A DNA stretch of 64,000 nt from Acinetobacter sp. WCHAc010034 (GTDB lineage Bacteria > Pseudomonadota > Gammaproteobacteria > Pseudomonadales > Moraxellaceae): NCBI RefSeq assembly GCF_001696615.3, contig NZ_CP032279.1, positions 3,472,001 through 3,536,000 on the forward strand, in the 5' to 3' direction. Positions 1 to 8,837 of this stretch are shown one piece after another (the first letter of the stretch is position 1; every line of letters begins with the position of its first letter). The position numbers and the translations under genes were made by a program. The notes under the pieces were generated by a model, which saw nothing but the letters and a program-made list of their open reading frames with translations, was not told the origin of the DNA and made no database searches.

Positions 1-1228
1 GCACCGCATCGCCCATAATGTCGTTGGTTAGGCGGACCCAGGCTTCCGGGCTGCTGGCCAAGCCATGAACCAGCACAATCACTTTTTTATTGGGATTGTA
101 AGGCTCCAGCATGTACAGGTGCGGCATGGTCAGCTGTTCGTCACGGTCAATCAGGGAAAGGTAAGCGGACTTGCCCAGATTATTCTGCGCCAGCCACAGG
201 CCGTAAGGTGCAGAAAAGTTGGCGGCCAAGGGGTATTCCTTGCCGCCGACCGTCAGCTGTTCATATTTATAAGGGTCATAGGCTTTAATTTGAAAAGCGG
301 AATGGTTCAGGATTTCATCGACCGAACTGGCGGATTCCGGCTCAGCGGTCAGCGTTGCGGCCAAATAGCGCGCCTGATGGATGTTCGGGTTCAGGCCCTG
401 CGGATATTTATAGGCGGCGGGATCGACAATGTATTTTGCTTTGCCGCCGGACTTCGGCGCTTCATCCGGCAGCACCACCAAAAACTCTGAACCAAAACCG
501 TCGCGCCGGGTAATTGAGCGCAGGCCTGAAAAGTTCAGGCTGTAGGTGGACATCAGCTGTTCAATTTTCCGGCCTTTCAGCTCAGGATAATGGCTGTAGT
601 CAATGCTGTAGGTGCTTTGCCCGGCCGTAATCTGGCGGGCCACTTCAGTCGGCTGGAAGCGCGCCGAATAGCTGCTGACCAGTTTGGCGATGCCCTGATT
701 ATAGAAGTCGCGGATTTGCACCTGGCGGTTGTCAAAGATCCGGTCTTGCGGCCCGCGCTTGGTTTTAAACATATAGGCGTAGCTATAGCGGATGCTTTTA
801 TCCAGCATATAAAGCTGCTGATCCAGGCATTTATTGTATTTGTCTTTCTGGACTTTCTGATGCTCTTCGGATGTGTGCTTGGTCAGAATGCTGGTTTTGC
901 ATTCCGCGGAGTTTTCCAGCGCAATGGCTTTGGCCAGATACAGTTCGCTGGCGGCCGAAAGGCGCTGTTCATCCTGAATTTGCGGAATCTGCTTCAGCTC
1001 ATCCACGCATTTTTCAGGGTCTTCCGTGCATGTCTTTGCTTCGCGCCCAGTCATGGCTAGAACATTCAGGCTGGCTTCGCTCAATTTGCTGCGGGACAGG
1101 ATGCTGTCGCGTTCGTTGGCGATGGTGACATTCAAAGACTGATTCTTGACGCTGACCACTTGGCATCCGCCGAGCAGCAGGGTGCTGAACAGTCCGGCGA
1201 GCAGTAATTTATTGGTTTTGTGCTGCAT
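1..1228 (-). CDS. Lipoprotein with alpha/beta-hydrolase domain (3' end outside window)
   Basis: Translating the minus strand from the ATG at 1228 gives an open frame that runs off the left edge, so about 409 residues are visible and the C-terminus is missing. The N-terminus is a lipoprotein signal: a charged start, a Leu-rich stretch, then LLLGGC with the acylated Cys at about residue 22. Near residue 380 the frame reads VLVHGLASSPEAW, a typical oxyanion-hole HG motif of alpha/beta hydrolases. The nucleophile elbow and the catalytic His would lie beyond the window. The roughly 350 residues before the motif form an uncharacterised N-terminal domain. I infer an envelope-anchored hydrolase or lipase-like protein of unknown substrate. 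The plus-strand frames across this stretch are only its shadow. Confidence 0.85.
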   Translation of the reverse strand, partial: MQHKTNKLLLAGLFSTLLLGGCQVVSVKNQSLNVTIANERDSILSRSKLSEASLNVLAMTGREAKTCTEDPEKCVDELKQIPQIQDEQRLSAASELYLAKAIALENSAECKTSILTKHTSEEHQKVQKDKYNKCLDQQLYMLDKSIRYSYAYMFKTKRGPQDRIFDNRQVQIRDFYNQGIAKLVSSYSARFQPTEVARQITAGQSTYSIDYSHYPELKGRKIEQLMSTYSLNFSGLRSITRRDGFGSEFLVVLPDEAPKSGGKAKYIVDPAAYKYPQGLNPNIHQARYLAATLTAEPESASSVDEILNHSAFQIKAYDPYKYEQLTVGGKEYPLAANFSAPYGLWLAQNNLGKSAYLSLIDRDEQLTMPHLYMLEPYNPNKKVIVLVHGLASSPEAWVRLTNDIMGDAV

Positions 1229-1303
1229 GGATTTATCGCAAGGAAAAGGTTCAAATTTTTAAATCATACGGCAATCCTCAGCTTTTTCAATTCGCTTCAA
1301 ATA

Positions 1304-1333
1304 AAAAATAGGCCAGTAAAATGGCCTATTTTT
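1304..1333 (-). terminator. Rho-independent terminator of the TPR lipoprotein gene
   Basis: A 12-bp perfect inverted repeat (AAAAATAGGCCA with TGGCCTATTTTT) around a 6-nt loop lies just past the stop codon of the minus-strand lipoprotein gene. It has an A-tract on one side and a T-tract on the other, so it could work in both directions. Confidence 0.85.
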
Positions 1334-1345
1334 GTAACTGCGGGC

Positions 1346-2257
1346 TTAAGATGCTTTCGGCGGGTTCAAAACCTGCCATACGTTCCAGCGCCCCTGCTTT
1401 TCAATTTCCTGAATCAGGCGGTCTGCAACTGCGCCTTCCTGCGGATATTTGACTTTATAGTTTTTCAGCACGTTAATTGCGCTTTTCTTCTGCTCCATGG
1501 CAATGTAGTTGTTGGCTGCGGAAAGGTACGCTTCCTGAACGCCGGCTTTCATCGCTTTATCCAGGTATGGAATCGCTTCACGCTGGCCGCCGCCTTCAGA
1601 CAGGCCAAAACCGAACCAGAAGTTGGCTTCGGCATCATCCTTGTTGATTTTCAGGATGCGCTGCGCGTAGTTTAAAGACTTGGTGGTATAGACTGAGCCT
1701 AAGTCCAAATTGCGAGCCATAACGCTGGCTTTGAATGCGCGGATCAGCACATCAAATGATGCATTGTCCTTGGAAGCTAGAGTATCCAGCTGCTGCGTGA
1801 CTTCTTTCAGCTTGGCTTCAAAGCCCTTGCGCTCATTGCGCTGCACAAAGCGCGGCGGGTAGTGGCGCGCTTTGCCTTCCACCAGCTGCAGGAAATCATC
1901 AATTTCAGTGATGTCAATTTCATTGTCGCCGGCCAGCACAGCGTATTTGATGGAGCGCGCTTTGCTGTTAACGGTAGGAATGATTAAGCGGTTAACATCC
2001 AAAGTCAGCTTTTTTGACGGGTCATCTGCGCGGTTCACCACCATTTTAGTCACCGGCTGAGCAGCTGCTTTCTGCAGGTCAATTTCAAATGGAGGCGGCG
2101 CATCGTAATTGAACGGGTTCAAGGCATAAAATGGCGGCGTTAATTCCGGTTCGGCAAATACCATTGCATCCTGAGGATTATTGTTCTTAGTCGGGATGCT
2201 GCCGCAAGCGGCGAGGGTTAAAGCAATACAAGCAGCTGCCAAGGGCTTAAGCGTCAT
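1346..2257 (-). CDS. TPR-like lipoprotein of unknown function
   Basis: This encodes 303 residues with a short signal peptide ending in the lipobox LAAC (Cys at about 18), so it is a predicted lipoprotein. The middle (about 35-150) is unrecognised. The C-terminal half contains helix-pair repeats such as AEANFWFGFGLSEGG and ALEAYLS-like segments typical of tetratricopeptide scaffolds, ending around residue 290. It sits alone between a terminator on its 3' side and cysE upstream. A role in protein-protein contacts at the envelope is inferred from the TPR-like half only. I do not recognise a named family. Confidence 0.8.
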   Translation of the reverse strand: MTLKPLAAACIALTLAACGSIPTKNNNPQDAMVFAEPELTPPFYALNPFNYDAPPPFEIDLQKAAAQPVTKMVVNRADDPSKKLTLDVNRLIIPTVNSKARSIKYAVLAGDNEIDITEIDDFLQLVEGKARHYPPRFVQRNERKGFEAKLKEVTQQLDTLASKDNASFDVLIRAFKASVMARNLDLGSVYTTKSLNYAQRILKINKDDAEANFWFGFGLSEGGGQREAIPYLDKAMKAGVQEAYLSAANNYIAMEQKKSAINVLKNYKVKYPQEGAVADRLIQEIEKQGRWNVWQVLNPPKAS

Positions 2258-2296
2258 AGTGGTCTTCCATTTGATTTATTTTAAAACTTAAAACAT

Positions 2297-2334
2297 GCAT
2301 GCCTGCCAGTCTAAAAAAACTCTGGCAAACATGC
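2297..2334 (-). terminator. Probable terminator of cysE
   Basis: Arms 2297-2309 and 2322-2334 pair over 13 bases. The two mismatches on the plus strand become G-U wobbles in minus-strand RNA, which says the structure serves the minus-strand transcript coming from cysE. The downstream RNA is U-rich but interrupted. Confidence 0.6.
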
Positions 2335-2375
2335 AAGCCGGCAGGCGCGCTGTTGGCGATTATTCAAGGCAAGTG

Positions 2376-3185
2376 TCAGGCTTTTGATTGATTGCTCTGC
2401 GCTTCACACTCGCGCCGGACTTCTTCAATGATTTTCAGCTCTTCAGCGCTGAAAGGCTGTTCATTCAGCTGCTGCTTCTTGAAGCTCGGATCAAGCAGGG
2501 ACAGGCGCTGGCAAAGCGTATTCATGCGCTTTTCGTTGTGCTGAATGCGGTCCAGCAAAACGCGCATGCCTTCCAGAATCGGGTCGGACTGATCCTGCGT
2601 CGCGGCATAAGGCTGGAAGCCGATGCTTTCCGCATAATCGCGCAGCTGGGATTCAGCTTCATCTTTAGGCTTGTTTTTGGTAATAAAGCGCGCCGGGTTG
2701 CCGACTGCGGTGGTATCCGGCGGCACGGCTTTGGTCACCACGGCATTGGAGCCGACTTTAGCGTTTTTGCCGACAGTAAACGGGCCGAGGATTTTAGCGC
2801 CGGCGCCGACCACTACGCCATCTTCCAGTGTCGGGTGGCGCTTGCCTTTATTCCATGTCGTTCCGCCAAGGGTTACGCCGTGGTACAGCGTCACATCGTC
2901 GCCGATTTCTGCGGTTTCGCCAATCACCACGCCCATGCCGTGGTCAATAAAGAAACGGCGGCCGATTTTAGCGCCGGGATGAATCTCAATGCCTGTGGCA
3001 AAGCGGCTGAAAGAAGACAGCAGGCGCGCTGAGCCTTTACACTCTTTTTTCCATAACTCATGCGCCATGCGGTGCATGATCAGTGCGTGAATGCCGGGAT
3101 AAGTCGTTAGGACTTCGAGCGTGTTCCGTGCGGCGGGATCGCGCGCGAAGACAGCCTGTATATCTTCTTTGAGCTGCTTAAGCAT
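2376..3185 (-). CDS. cysE: Serine O-acetyltransferase
   Basis: The 269-residue protein transfers acetyl from acetyl-CoA to L-serine, making O-acetylserine for cysteine synthesis in the cytoplasm. Residues 1-60 are the helical N-terminal domain. From about residue 65 there is a left-handed beta-helix built from hexapeptide repeats, with [12 protein letters not shown] and LYHGVTLGG carrying the conserved catalytic Asp/His segment. The C-terminal 80 residues are helical and polar. Length matches the family. Its start codon overlaps the end of trmJ by 8 bases, so the two are probably co-transcribed. Confidence 0.95.
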   Translation of the reverse strand: MLKQLKEDIQAVFARDPAARNTLEVLTTYPGIHALIMHRMAHELWKKECKGSARLLSSFSRFATGIEIHPGAKIGRRFFIDHGMGVVIGETAEIGDDVTLYHGVTLGGTTWNKGKRHPTLEDGVVVGAGAKILGPFTVGKNAKVGSNAVVTKAVPPDTTAVGNPARFITKNKPKDEAESQLRDYAESIGFQPYAATQDQSDPILEGMRVLLDRIQHNEKRMNTLCQRLSLLDPSFKKQQLNEQPFSAEELKIIEEVRRECEAQSNQSKA

Positions 3186-4020
3186 CAGATTGATTCCCTT
3201 GATCGGTAGATTTTTTCCATGTGCCGTTGTTCAATGCCTGCACGCGGCTGAAGATGCCGCGGAGCAAATGATATTCCATACGGTCTAATTGTATACGTCC
3301 AAAAAGGCGGCGCAAGCGCAAAGGCAATAATCTTGGATTTTTCGGGTCCATAAATTCAATTTCCGCCAGCATTTTTTCGATATGCGGGTAGAATTGCTCC
3401 ATTTGCTCATGGGTCACCAAAGGCTCATCCCACTGCATGTCAATGCCTTCGGCCACATGCATTTGCGCTTCCGGGTCTGCCGGCTGCTCAACACAATTCA
3501 TCGCCGCCATGCGCATTTCATAGCAGATCACCTGAATGGCCTGCGCGACATTCAGCACGCCGTAATCGCTGTTGACTGGAATTGTGACATGGTAATTGGC
3601 CAGCGCCAGTTCTTCATTGGTCAAGCCGCGGTCTTCACGGCCGAAAACTACTGCAACTTCCTGCTGTTGCTGCGTGACCGCTTTCAGCGACAGTTCCGCA
3701 GCCGGGCGCGCGTCCAGCAAAGGCCAGGGAATGGTGCGGCTGCGGGCGCTGGTGCCGAATATAATATGGCAGTCTTTAATCGCGTCTTCCAGCGTTTCTG
3801 CAATTTCAATCTGCTCAATCAGGTCGGCAGCGCCGGCCGCCAGCGCGTCAATATCCGGATGCGGGTAAGTTTTAGGCGCGACCAGCACCAGCTTGGCCAA
3901 GCCCATGGTTTTCATGGCGCGCAGCGCGCTGCCGATGTTGGCCGGCAGGGTGGTATTGACCATGACAATACGCACATGGGAGAGATGCGCTGAAACAGCA
4001 GCATTGTCAATTTGACTCAT
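3178..4020 (-). CDS. trmJ: tRNA (cytidine/uridine-2'-O-)-methyltransferase TrmJ
   Basis: This is a 280-residue SpoU/TrmH (SPOUT)-class RNA methyltransferase that modifies the 2'-OH of tRNA position 32. The N-terminal motif [21 protein letters not shown], the central [15 protein letters not shown] and the C-terminal [14 protein letters not shown] are the three SPOUT knot motifs. The extra C-terminal helices (about 180-280) are TrmJ-specific. It is immediately upstream of cysE with an 8-base overlap, an arrangement common in gamma-proteobacteria. Confidence 0.92.
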   Translation of the reverse strand: MSQIDNAAVSAHLSHVRIVMVNTTLPANIGSALRAMKTMGLAKLVLVAPKTYPHPDIDALAAGAADLIEQIEIAETLEDAIKDCHIIFGTSARSRTIPWPLLDARPAAELSLKAVTQQQQEVAVVFGREDRGLTNEELALANYHVTIPVNSDYGVLNVAQAIQVICYEMRMAAMNCVEQPADPEAQMHVAEGIDMQWDEPLVTHEQMEQFYPHIEKMLAEIEFMDPKNPRLLPLRLRRLFGRIQLDRMEYHLLRGIFSRVQALNNGTWKKSTDQGNQSDA

Positions 4021-4077
4021 GATTGTTCCAAATTTAAATATTTAAAGTTAAGCGTTTTAAGATCGGGCGTTCTGCAG

Positions 4078-7000
4078 TTAAGAATACTGGCTGGCCGATT
4101 CCGCCTGATACAGATCCATCGCATCGTCCATGCTCATATCCGGCGGCGGAGGCGGGACGCTGGCTGGCTGCGCCTGCTCATAGCTGACCGCTTTGGTAGC
4201 TTTGGATTTGACCTGATATTCAATATGCAGCGCTTCCTTGCCGAAGTAGTCGCGCAGCTTGCTCAGCGCTTCATCCAGCGGGGCGATATTCCAGTCGGCG
4301 CCGCAGTGCAGTTCGGCCGAGGCATAGGCGAAATCCAGCTTAATTTGCACTGGAATATGGCTGCACATATCGACATTGCAGTAAGGCGCTAAAATATTCT
4401 GCAGGTCTTTGGTCAGGGTTTTGCTCATGTGTTCAGGGCTGAGCTTAATCTGAATGCTGTTGGCGCGCTTCTGGCGGATTTCATTCAGGCTGAAGGCTTT
4501 GCTTAAGCGGCCCATCGGGCGGTCAAAGCCTTCGCGCTCATAAATTTCGCCTTCAATCACCACGACTTTTTCGGTCTGGATGATGTCTTTAAAGCGCTGG
4601 AAGCGCTCATGATTGGCGGAAACTTCAATGCGCGCGGTGCCGTCATCCAGCGTGACCATCATGCGGTTCGGAAAGTTGGCGACATCCACCACAAGGCCGG
4701 CAAAGACAGTGGTCACGCCGCGCCGGGTTGGGGTCAGCTCATTAATGCGCTGTGAAATAAAGGATTTCAGTTCCGGACGGTAGACATCAATCGGGTGGCC
4801 GGTCAAATATAGGCCAAGCGTATCTTTTTCACCTTTCAGGCGGACTTCATCTGACCACGGCTTCACCGGCTTGGCTGGCTTGCGCTGCACCTCTTCCACT
4901 TCGCCAAATAGATCCATGATGCCGGTTTCACGGTTGCTGCGCGCCTGATCGGCCGCCTGCACCGCTTCCGGCAGCTGCGCCATCAGGCTGGAGCGTTCAA
5001 TGCCTAAGCAGTCCAATGCGCCGGCGCGGATCAGCGCTTCCAGCGTGCGCTTGTTGATTTTCTTTAAATCAATGCGGTGGCAGAAGTCGAATAAGTCGCG
5101 GTAAGGGCCTTCATTGATGCGCGAATCAATCACCGACTGCATGGCGGCTTCGCCTACGCCTTTAATTGCGCCCAGGCCATAGACAATGGTTTTCGCGTCG
5201 CTGGCATGGAAGTTGTACAGCGACATATTGACCGACGGCGGCAGCACTTCCAGGCCGTTGCCGCGGCAGTCGTCAATGATGAACACCACGTTGTCGGTAT
5301 TCTGCATTTCCGATGTCATTACCGCAGACATGAATTCTGCAGGGTAATGCGCTTTCAGCCATGCAGTCTGATAGGCCACCAAGGCATAAGCGGCCGCGTG
5401 CGATTTGTTGAAGCCGTAGCCGGCAAATTTTTCCATATAGTCGAAGATATGGTTTGCGGTATCGGTATCAATATCTTTTTGGGCCGCGCCTTCAATAAAG
5501 ATCTGGCGCTGCTTGACCATTTCTTCAGGCTTTTTCTTGCCCATGGCGCGGCGGAGCAAATCGGCGCCGCCCAGCGAGTAGCCTGCGCAGAACTGCGCGG
5601 CCTGCATTACCTGTTCCTGATACACCATAATGCCGTAGGTCGGTTCCAGCACTTTTTCCAGCAGCGGATGCAGGTATTCAAACTCGCCGCCGTGCATCCG
5701 GAAAATGAAGTCCGGAATCAGGTCCATCGGGCCCGGGCGGTACAGCGACACGAAGGCGATAATTTCTTCAAATTTGCTTGGGCGCGCCTCTTTCAGCATT
5801 TTTTTCATGCCGACGGATTCAAACTGGAATACCGCAGTGGTGTTGGCTTCAGCAAAAATGGAATAGGCTTTCGGGTCATCCAGCGGAATATAGGTGATAT
5901 CGACAGGGCTGGTGATATCCTGGCGCTCATTGATGTGCTTAATCGCATCTTCAATGACGGTTAAGTTGCGCAGGCCCAAGAAGTCGAATTTCACCAAGCC
6001 GGCGGCTTCGACGTCATCTTTATCGAACTGCGCGACCCGGCCAGTCCCGTCGGCATCGCACAGCACTGCCGAATAGTCGGTCAGCTTGGTCGGCGCGATC
6101 ACCACGCCGCCGGCGTGCTTGCCGGTGTTGCGGGTAATGCCTTCCAGCTTCAGCGCCATTTCCCAGATCTCGGCGGCGTCGTCATTGTCCGGGTTGGACG
6201 GATTGGTGACGATATCTTTCAGCTGCGGTTCGGCTTCTATCGATTCTTCCAGGCTAAGCCCTAAAGGCTTGGTCGGAATCATCTTGGAAATGCGGTCAGC
6301 CAAGCCATAGGATTTGCCCAGAACCCGCGCTACATCGCGGATTGCGCCTTTGGCCGCCATGGTGCCGAAGGTTGCAATCTGGGAGACTGCATCATGGCCG
6401 TAGGTGCGCGCGACATAGTCAATTACGCGGTCACGGCCGGCAATGCAGAAGTCGACGTCAAAGTCGGGCATGGAAACGCGTTCCGGGTTCAGGAAGCGTT
6501 CGAACAGCAGGTCGTAGCGCAGCGGGTCCAGATCGGTAATTTTCAGGCTGTAGGCGACCAGCGAGCCTGCGCCCGAACCGCGTCCCGGGCCAACCGGCAC
6601 GCCGTTGTTTTTAGACCATTGAATGAAGTCCATAACGATCAGGAAGTAGCCTGGGAAGCCCATATTCAGGATGATTTTGACTTCAAACGCCAGGCGCTCA
6701 TCATAAGGCTTGCGGATTTCCGGCCAGTCATCGCCACGCTGTTCAGGCGGGTAAAGGAAATTCAGGCGCTCTTCAAGGCCGACTTGAGACAAATGCTCAA
6801 AGTAGGTGTCAATGGTATGGCCTTCAGGAATCGGATAGTCCGGCAGGTCATGGAAGCCCAGGCGCAGCGAAACGTTGCAGCGCTTTGCGATATGGAAAGT
6901 GTTTTCAACCGCGGATGGAATGTCCTGAAACAGCTCCGTCATTTCGGCAGCGGTTTTAAAATACTGTTCGGGGCTGTAATTTTTCGGACGGCGGTCATCG

Positions 7001-7650
7001 CCCAGCACATAGCCGTCGGCAATGCAGACCCGCGCTTCATGCGCTTCAAAGTCTTCGCGGTTGACAAAGTGCACATCATTATGCGCAACCACGCCAATAT
7101 TGTATTTGGCAGCCAGCTTGACCGCTTCCTGAATAAAGGCTTCTTCGCCGGGGCGGCCGGTGCGCGTAAGCGCAAGGTAAACGCGGTTGCCGAATTTCCC
7201 GATCCATTCCTGCAGCAGCGGTTCAGCTTTCTGCGGATTTGAGGTCAGCAGCATTTTGCCGACATCGCTGTGCTGGCCCAGCAGCACAATCAGATCTTCG
7301 TGCTGATTTAAAACCCAGTCTTTTTGAACGCAGGGAATGTCCAGCTGCTGGCCGCTGATGAAGCCTTCTGAAACCAGTTCAGTCAGGCTGCGCCAGCCTT
7401 TTTTGCTCATGGCCAGCAGGGTGGCTCTGTGCTCTGCATCATTGAGGCGGATGGTTGAGCCGAATATCGGCTTAATGCCTTTGCCTAGGCACTTTTGATA
7501 AAATTTTACGGCAGCATGCAGATTGGATAAATCTGTCAGCGCCAATGCAGGCATTTCATCATTTGCTGCAGCTTTTACTAGATCAGGTATTCGTACTATC
7601 GACTCAGTGATCGAAAATTCTGTATAAATACCAAGATGTACAAAGTGCAT
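4078..7650 (-). CDS. dnaE: DNA polymerase III alpha subunit
   Basis: The 1190-residue replicative polymerase subunit starts at the ATG at 7650 (MHFVHLGIYTEFS), which has an AGGGA ribosome site 8 bases upstream. An ATG 17 codons further out has no family similarity. Order of domains: a PHP domain (about 1-270) whose canonical HSD is changed to YTE, as in inactive PHPs; the polymerase core with GPGRGSGAGS, the metal-binding MPDFDVDF and the third Asp in FDFLGLRNLT; a helix-hairpin-helix region around 840-900; an OB-fold at about 990-1080; and a C-terminal tau-binding tail. It is close to the E. coli length of 1160. It appears to be a single gene with its own upstream region. Confidence 0.97.
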   Translation of the reverse strand: MHFVHLGIYTEFSITESIVRIPDLVKAAANDEMPALALTDLSNLHAAVKFYQKCLGKGIKPIFGSTIRLNDAEHRATLLAMSKKGWRSLTELVSEGFISGQQLDIPCVQKDWVLNQHEDLIVLLGQHSDVGKMLLTSNPQKAEPLLQEWIGKFGNRVYLALTRTGRPGEEAFIQEAVKLAAKYNIGVVAHNDVHFVNREDFEAHEARVCIADGYVLGDDRRPKNYSPEQYFKTAAEMTELFQDIPSAVENTFHIAKRCNVSLRLGFHDLPDYPIPEGHTIDTYFEHLSQVGLEERLNFLYPPEQRGDDWPEIRKPYDERLAFEVKIILNMGFPGYFLIVMDFIQWSKNNGVPVGPGRGSGAGSLVAYSLKITDLDPLRYDLLFERFLNPERVSMPDFDVDFCIAGRDRVIDYVARTYGHDAVSQIATFGTMAAKGAIRDVARVLGKSYGLADRISKMIPTKPLGLSLEESIEAEPQLKDIVTNPSNPDNDDAAEIWEMALKLEGITRNTGKHAGGVVIAPTKLTDYSAVLCDADGTGRVAQFDKDDVEAAGLVKFDFLGLRNLTVIEDAIKHINERQDITSPVDITYIPLDDPKAYSIFAEANTTAVFQFESVGMKKMLKEARPSKFEEIIAFVSLYRPGPMDLIPDFIFRMHGGEFEYLHPLLEKVLEPTYGIMVYQEQVMQAAQFCAGYSLGGADLLRRAMGKKKPEEMVKQRQIFIEGAAQKDIDTDTANHIFDYMEKFAGYGFNKSHAAAYALVAYQTAWLKAHYPAEFMSAVMTSEMQNTDNVVFIIDDCRGNGLEVLPPSVNMSLYNFHASDAKTIVYGLGAIKGVGEAAMQSVIDSRINEGPYRDLFDFCHRIDLKKINKRTLEALIRAGALDCLGIERSSLMAQLPEAVQAADQARSNRETGIMDLFGEVEEVQRKPAKPVKPWSDEVRLKGEKDTLGLYLTGHPIDVYRPELKSFISQRINELTPTRRGVTTVFAGLVVDVANFPNRMMVTLDDGTARIEVSANHERFQRFKDIIQTEKVVVIEGEIYEREGFDRPMGRLSKAFSLNEIRQKRANSIQIKLSPEHMSKTLTKDLQNILAPYCNVDMCSHIPVQIKLDFAYASAELHCGADWNIAPLDEALSKLRDYFGKEALHIEYQVKSKATKAVSYEQAQPASVPPPPPDMSMDDAMDLYQAESASQYS

Positions 7651-7809
7651 AAATGAGTCCCTGCTTAAAACGCCTGCTAGTTTACCATGGCTTGGCGCCA
7701 ATCTTGCGCCATATTCAAATGATTTGGCGAAGTTTTATAAGCTTGAGCGGTTTTTCTGCGCAGTTCAGGCCGGTGTGCTGCCGGCTGGCGCTGGCGTTGC
7801 TTATTCGGC

Positions 7810-8433
7810 TTAGCATGCAATATTTTGATTAATCTCCAGTTTCTGCAGCCTGCCGTTTTCAAACTGAAATGCTAGATGGGCGGCGTATGGCGCTTCAAAA
7901 TCTGCCGGCTGCTGCCTGTAGTTTTTCAGCTCTGCCGGCAGGATGATCAGCACCGTTCCCTTGCCATTGGGCTTCAAGCCTTGCGCGCTTTGCGGAAAAT
8001 CTTTTTGAAACTGAGCCAAAGAATAGGGCAGGCTAAGCTTTTTCCCGTCAAGACTGATTTGCTCCTGCGGATTTTTGCTGAAATTCATGCTGAGCCAGAC
8101 CCGGCCTTTGATTGCGCCGAGTTGCTGAAAGCTATGGCTTTGCTTATAGATGGATTCGGATTTCACTTGCGGGTTGTCTTCAGTAAAGACTTCAAATTTT
8201 AAAGCTTTTTTAGCAGTTTGCGCGCTATATTCATAGTTGCCTGTGCAGCCTGCGTATTGCTGCTGGGCTTTTGCTGGCAGTGCGCCCAAAACTTGGCGGA
8301 GCTGATGGGCTGCAACAGGGGATGCAAGTTCAATGCTGTTCAGCTTTATGCTGCTGATGTAATTTGGCTGCGCGCTGGCGGCTGTGAGGAATAGGCCATG
8401 GCTTGCGGCTAGCAGGAGTGTTTTTCTAAGCAT
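7810..8433 (-). CDS. Secreted protein of unknown function
   Basis: This encodes 207 residues with a clear Sec signal peptide (RKTLLLAASHGLFLTAASAQ, cleavage predicted near residue 22). The mature part has two Cys residues, one in the CTGNYEYS segment and one at the very C-terminus, that could form a disulfide. The rest is rich in Gln, Lys and Ser and matches no family I know. It lies 160 bases upstream of dnaE on the same strand, without an obvious terminator between them. A periplasmic location is inferred from the signal peptide. Confidence 0.75.
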   Translation of the reverse strand: MLRKTLLLAASHGLFLTAASAQPNYISSIKLNSIELASPVAAHQLRQVLGALPAKAQQQYAGCTGNYEYSAQTAKKALKFEVFTEDNPQVKSESIYKQSHSFQQLGAIKGRVWLSMNFSKNPQEQISLDGKKLSLPYSLAQFQKDFPQSAQGLKPNGKGTVLIILPAELKNYRQQPADFEAPYAAHLAFQFENGRLQKLEINQNIAC

Positions 8434-8598
8434 GATGAAATTTTATGGTTTTAAAAAGCCATTATATGAATTTCAGGCTGATAAAAAAGCCATTGCGCAG
8501 CAGATTTCTAAAGGCGGGAATTTTTCTGCCGGGCTGCTGGAAAGCGCATGATGAATATTTTAAGTCTATAATTTATTTATATTTTTAAAAAGTATGCA

Positions 8599-8823
8599 GT
8601 AAAAAGCCTGTACGGCTGATCAGTTAAGCGTAATTTCATTATTACAGATTGATAAATCTCCCCTAACCCTGAGCCATATATGGCGCAAGGAAAAAGAGGG
8701 GGAACTCCCTTTAATTCAATACGGTATTGAACTTCGAGACGCTCCCTCCTTTGAAAAAGGAGGGTTGGGGAGGATTAAAAATGCTTAACTGACTGGCATT
8801 ACTGCATTGAGCAGGCTTTTTAC
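8599..8823. repeat. Nested inverted-repeat element in the purD downstream region
   Basis: The 404-base gap 8434-8837 holds no gene but is strongly structured. The outer arms (8599-8610 and 8812-8823) are a perfect 12-bp inverted repeat that, with its AAAAAG/CTTTTT ends, looks like the purD terminator stem. A second pair (8620-8629 and 8783-8792) is a perfect 10-mer. Inside lies a 122-base core (8655-8776) with 16-base imperfect terminal inverted repeats and two internal hairpins: 8715-8722 with 8724-8731, and 8744-8752 with 8756-8764. The core resembles a small dispersed intergenic repeat inserted in a terminator loop. A 17-base piece (8784-8800) recurs in inverse orientation at 35556-35572. 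Confidence 0.7.
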
Positions 8824-8837
8824 ACGGTTTTTAGCAA

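Noticed and set aside
65-1060. Long plus-strand open frames opposite the first gene
   Set aside because: They are anti-sense shadows of the minus-strand lipoprotein hydrolase, which has a lipobox and an HG motif; the plus-strand translations match nothing.
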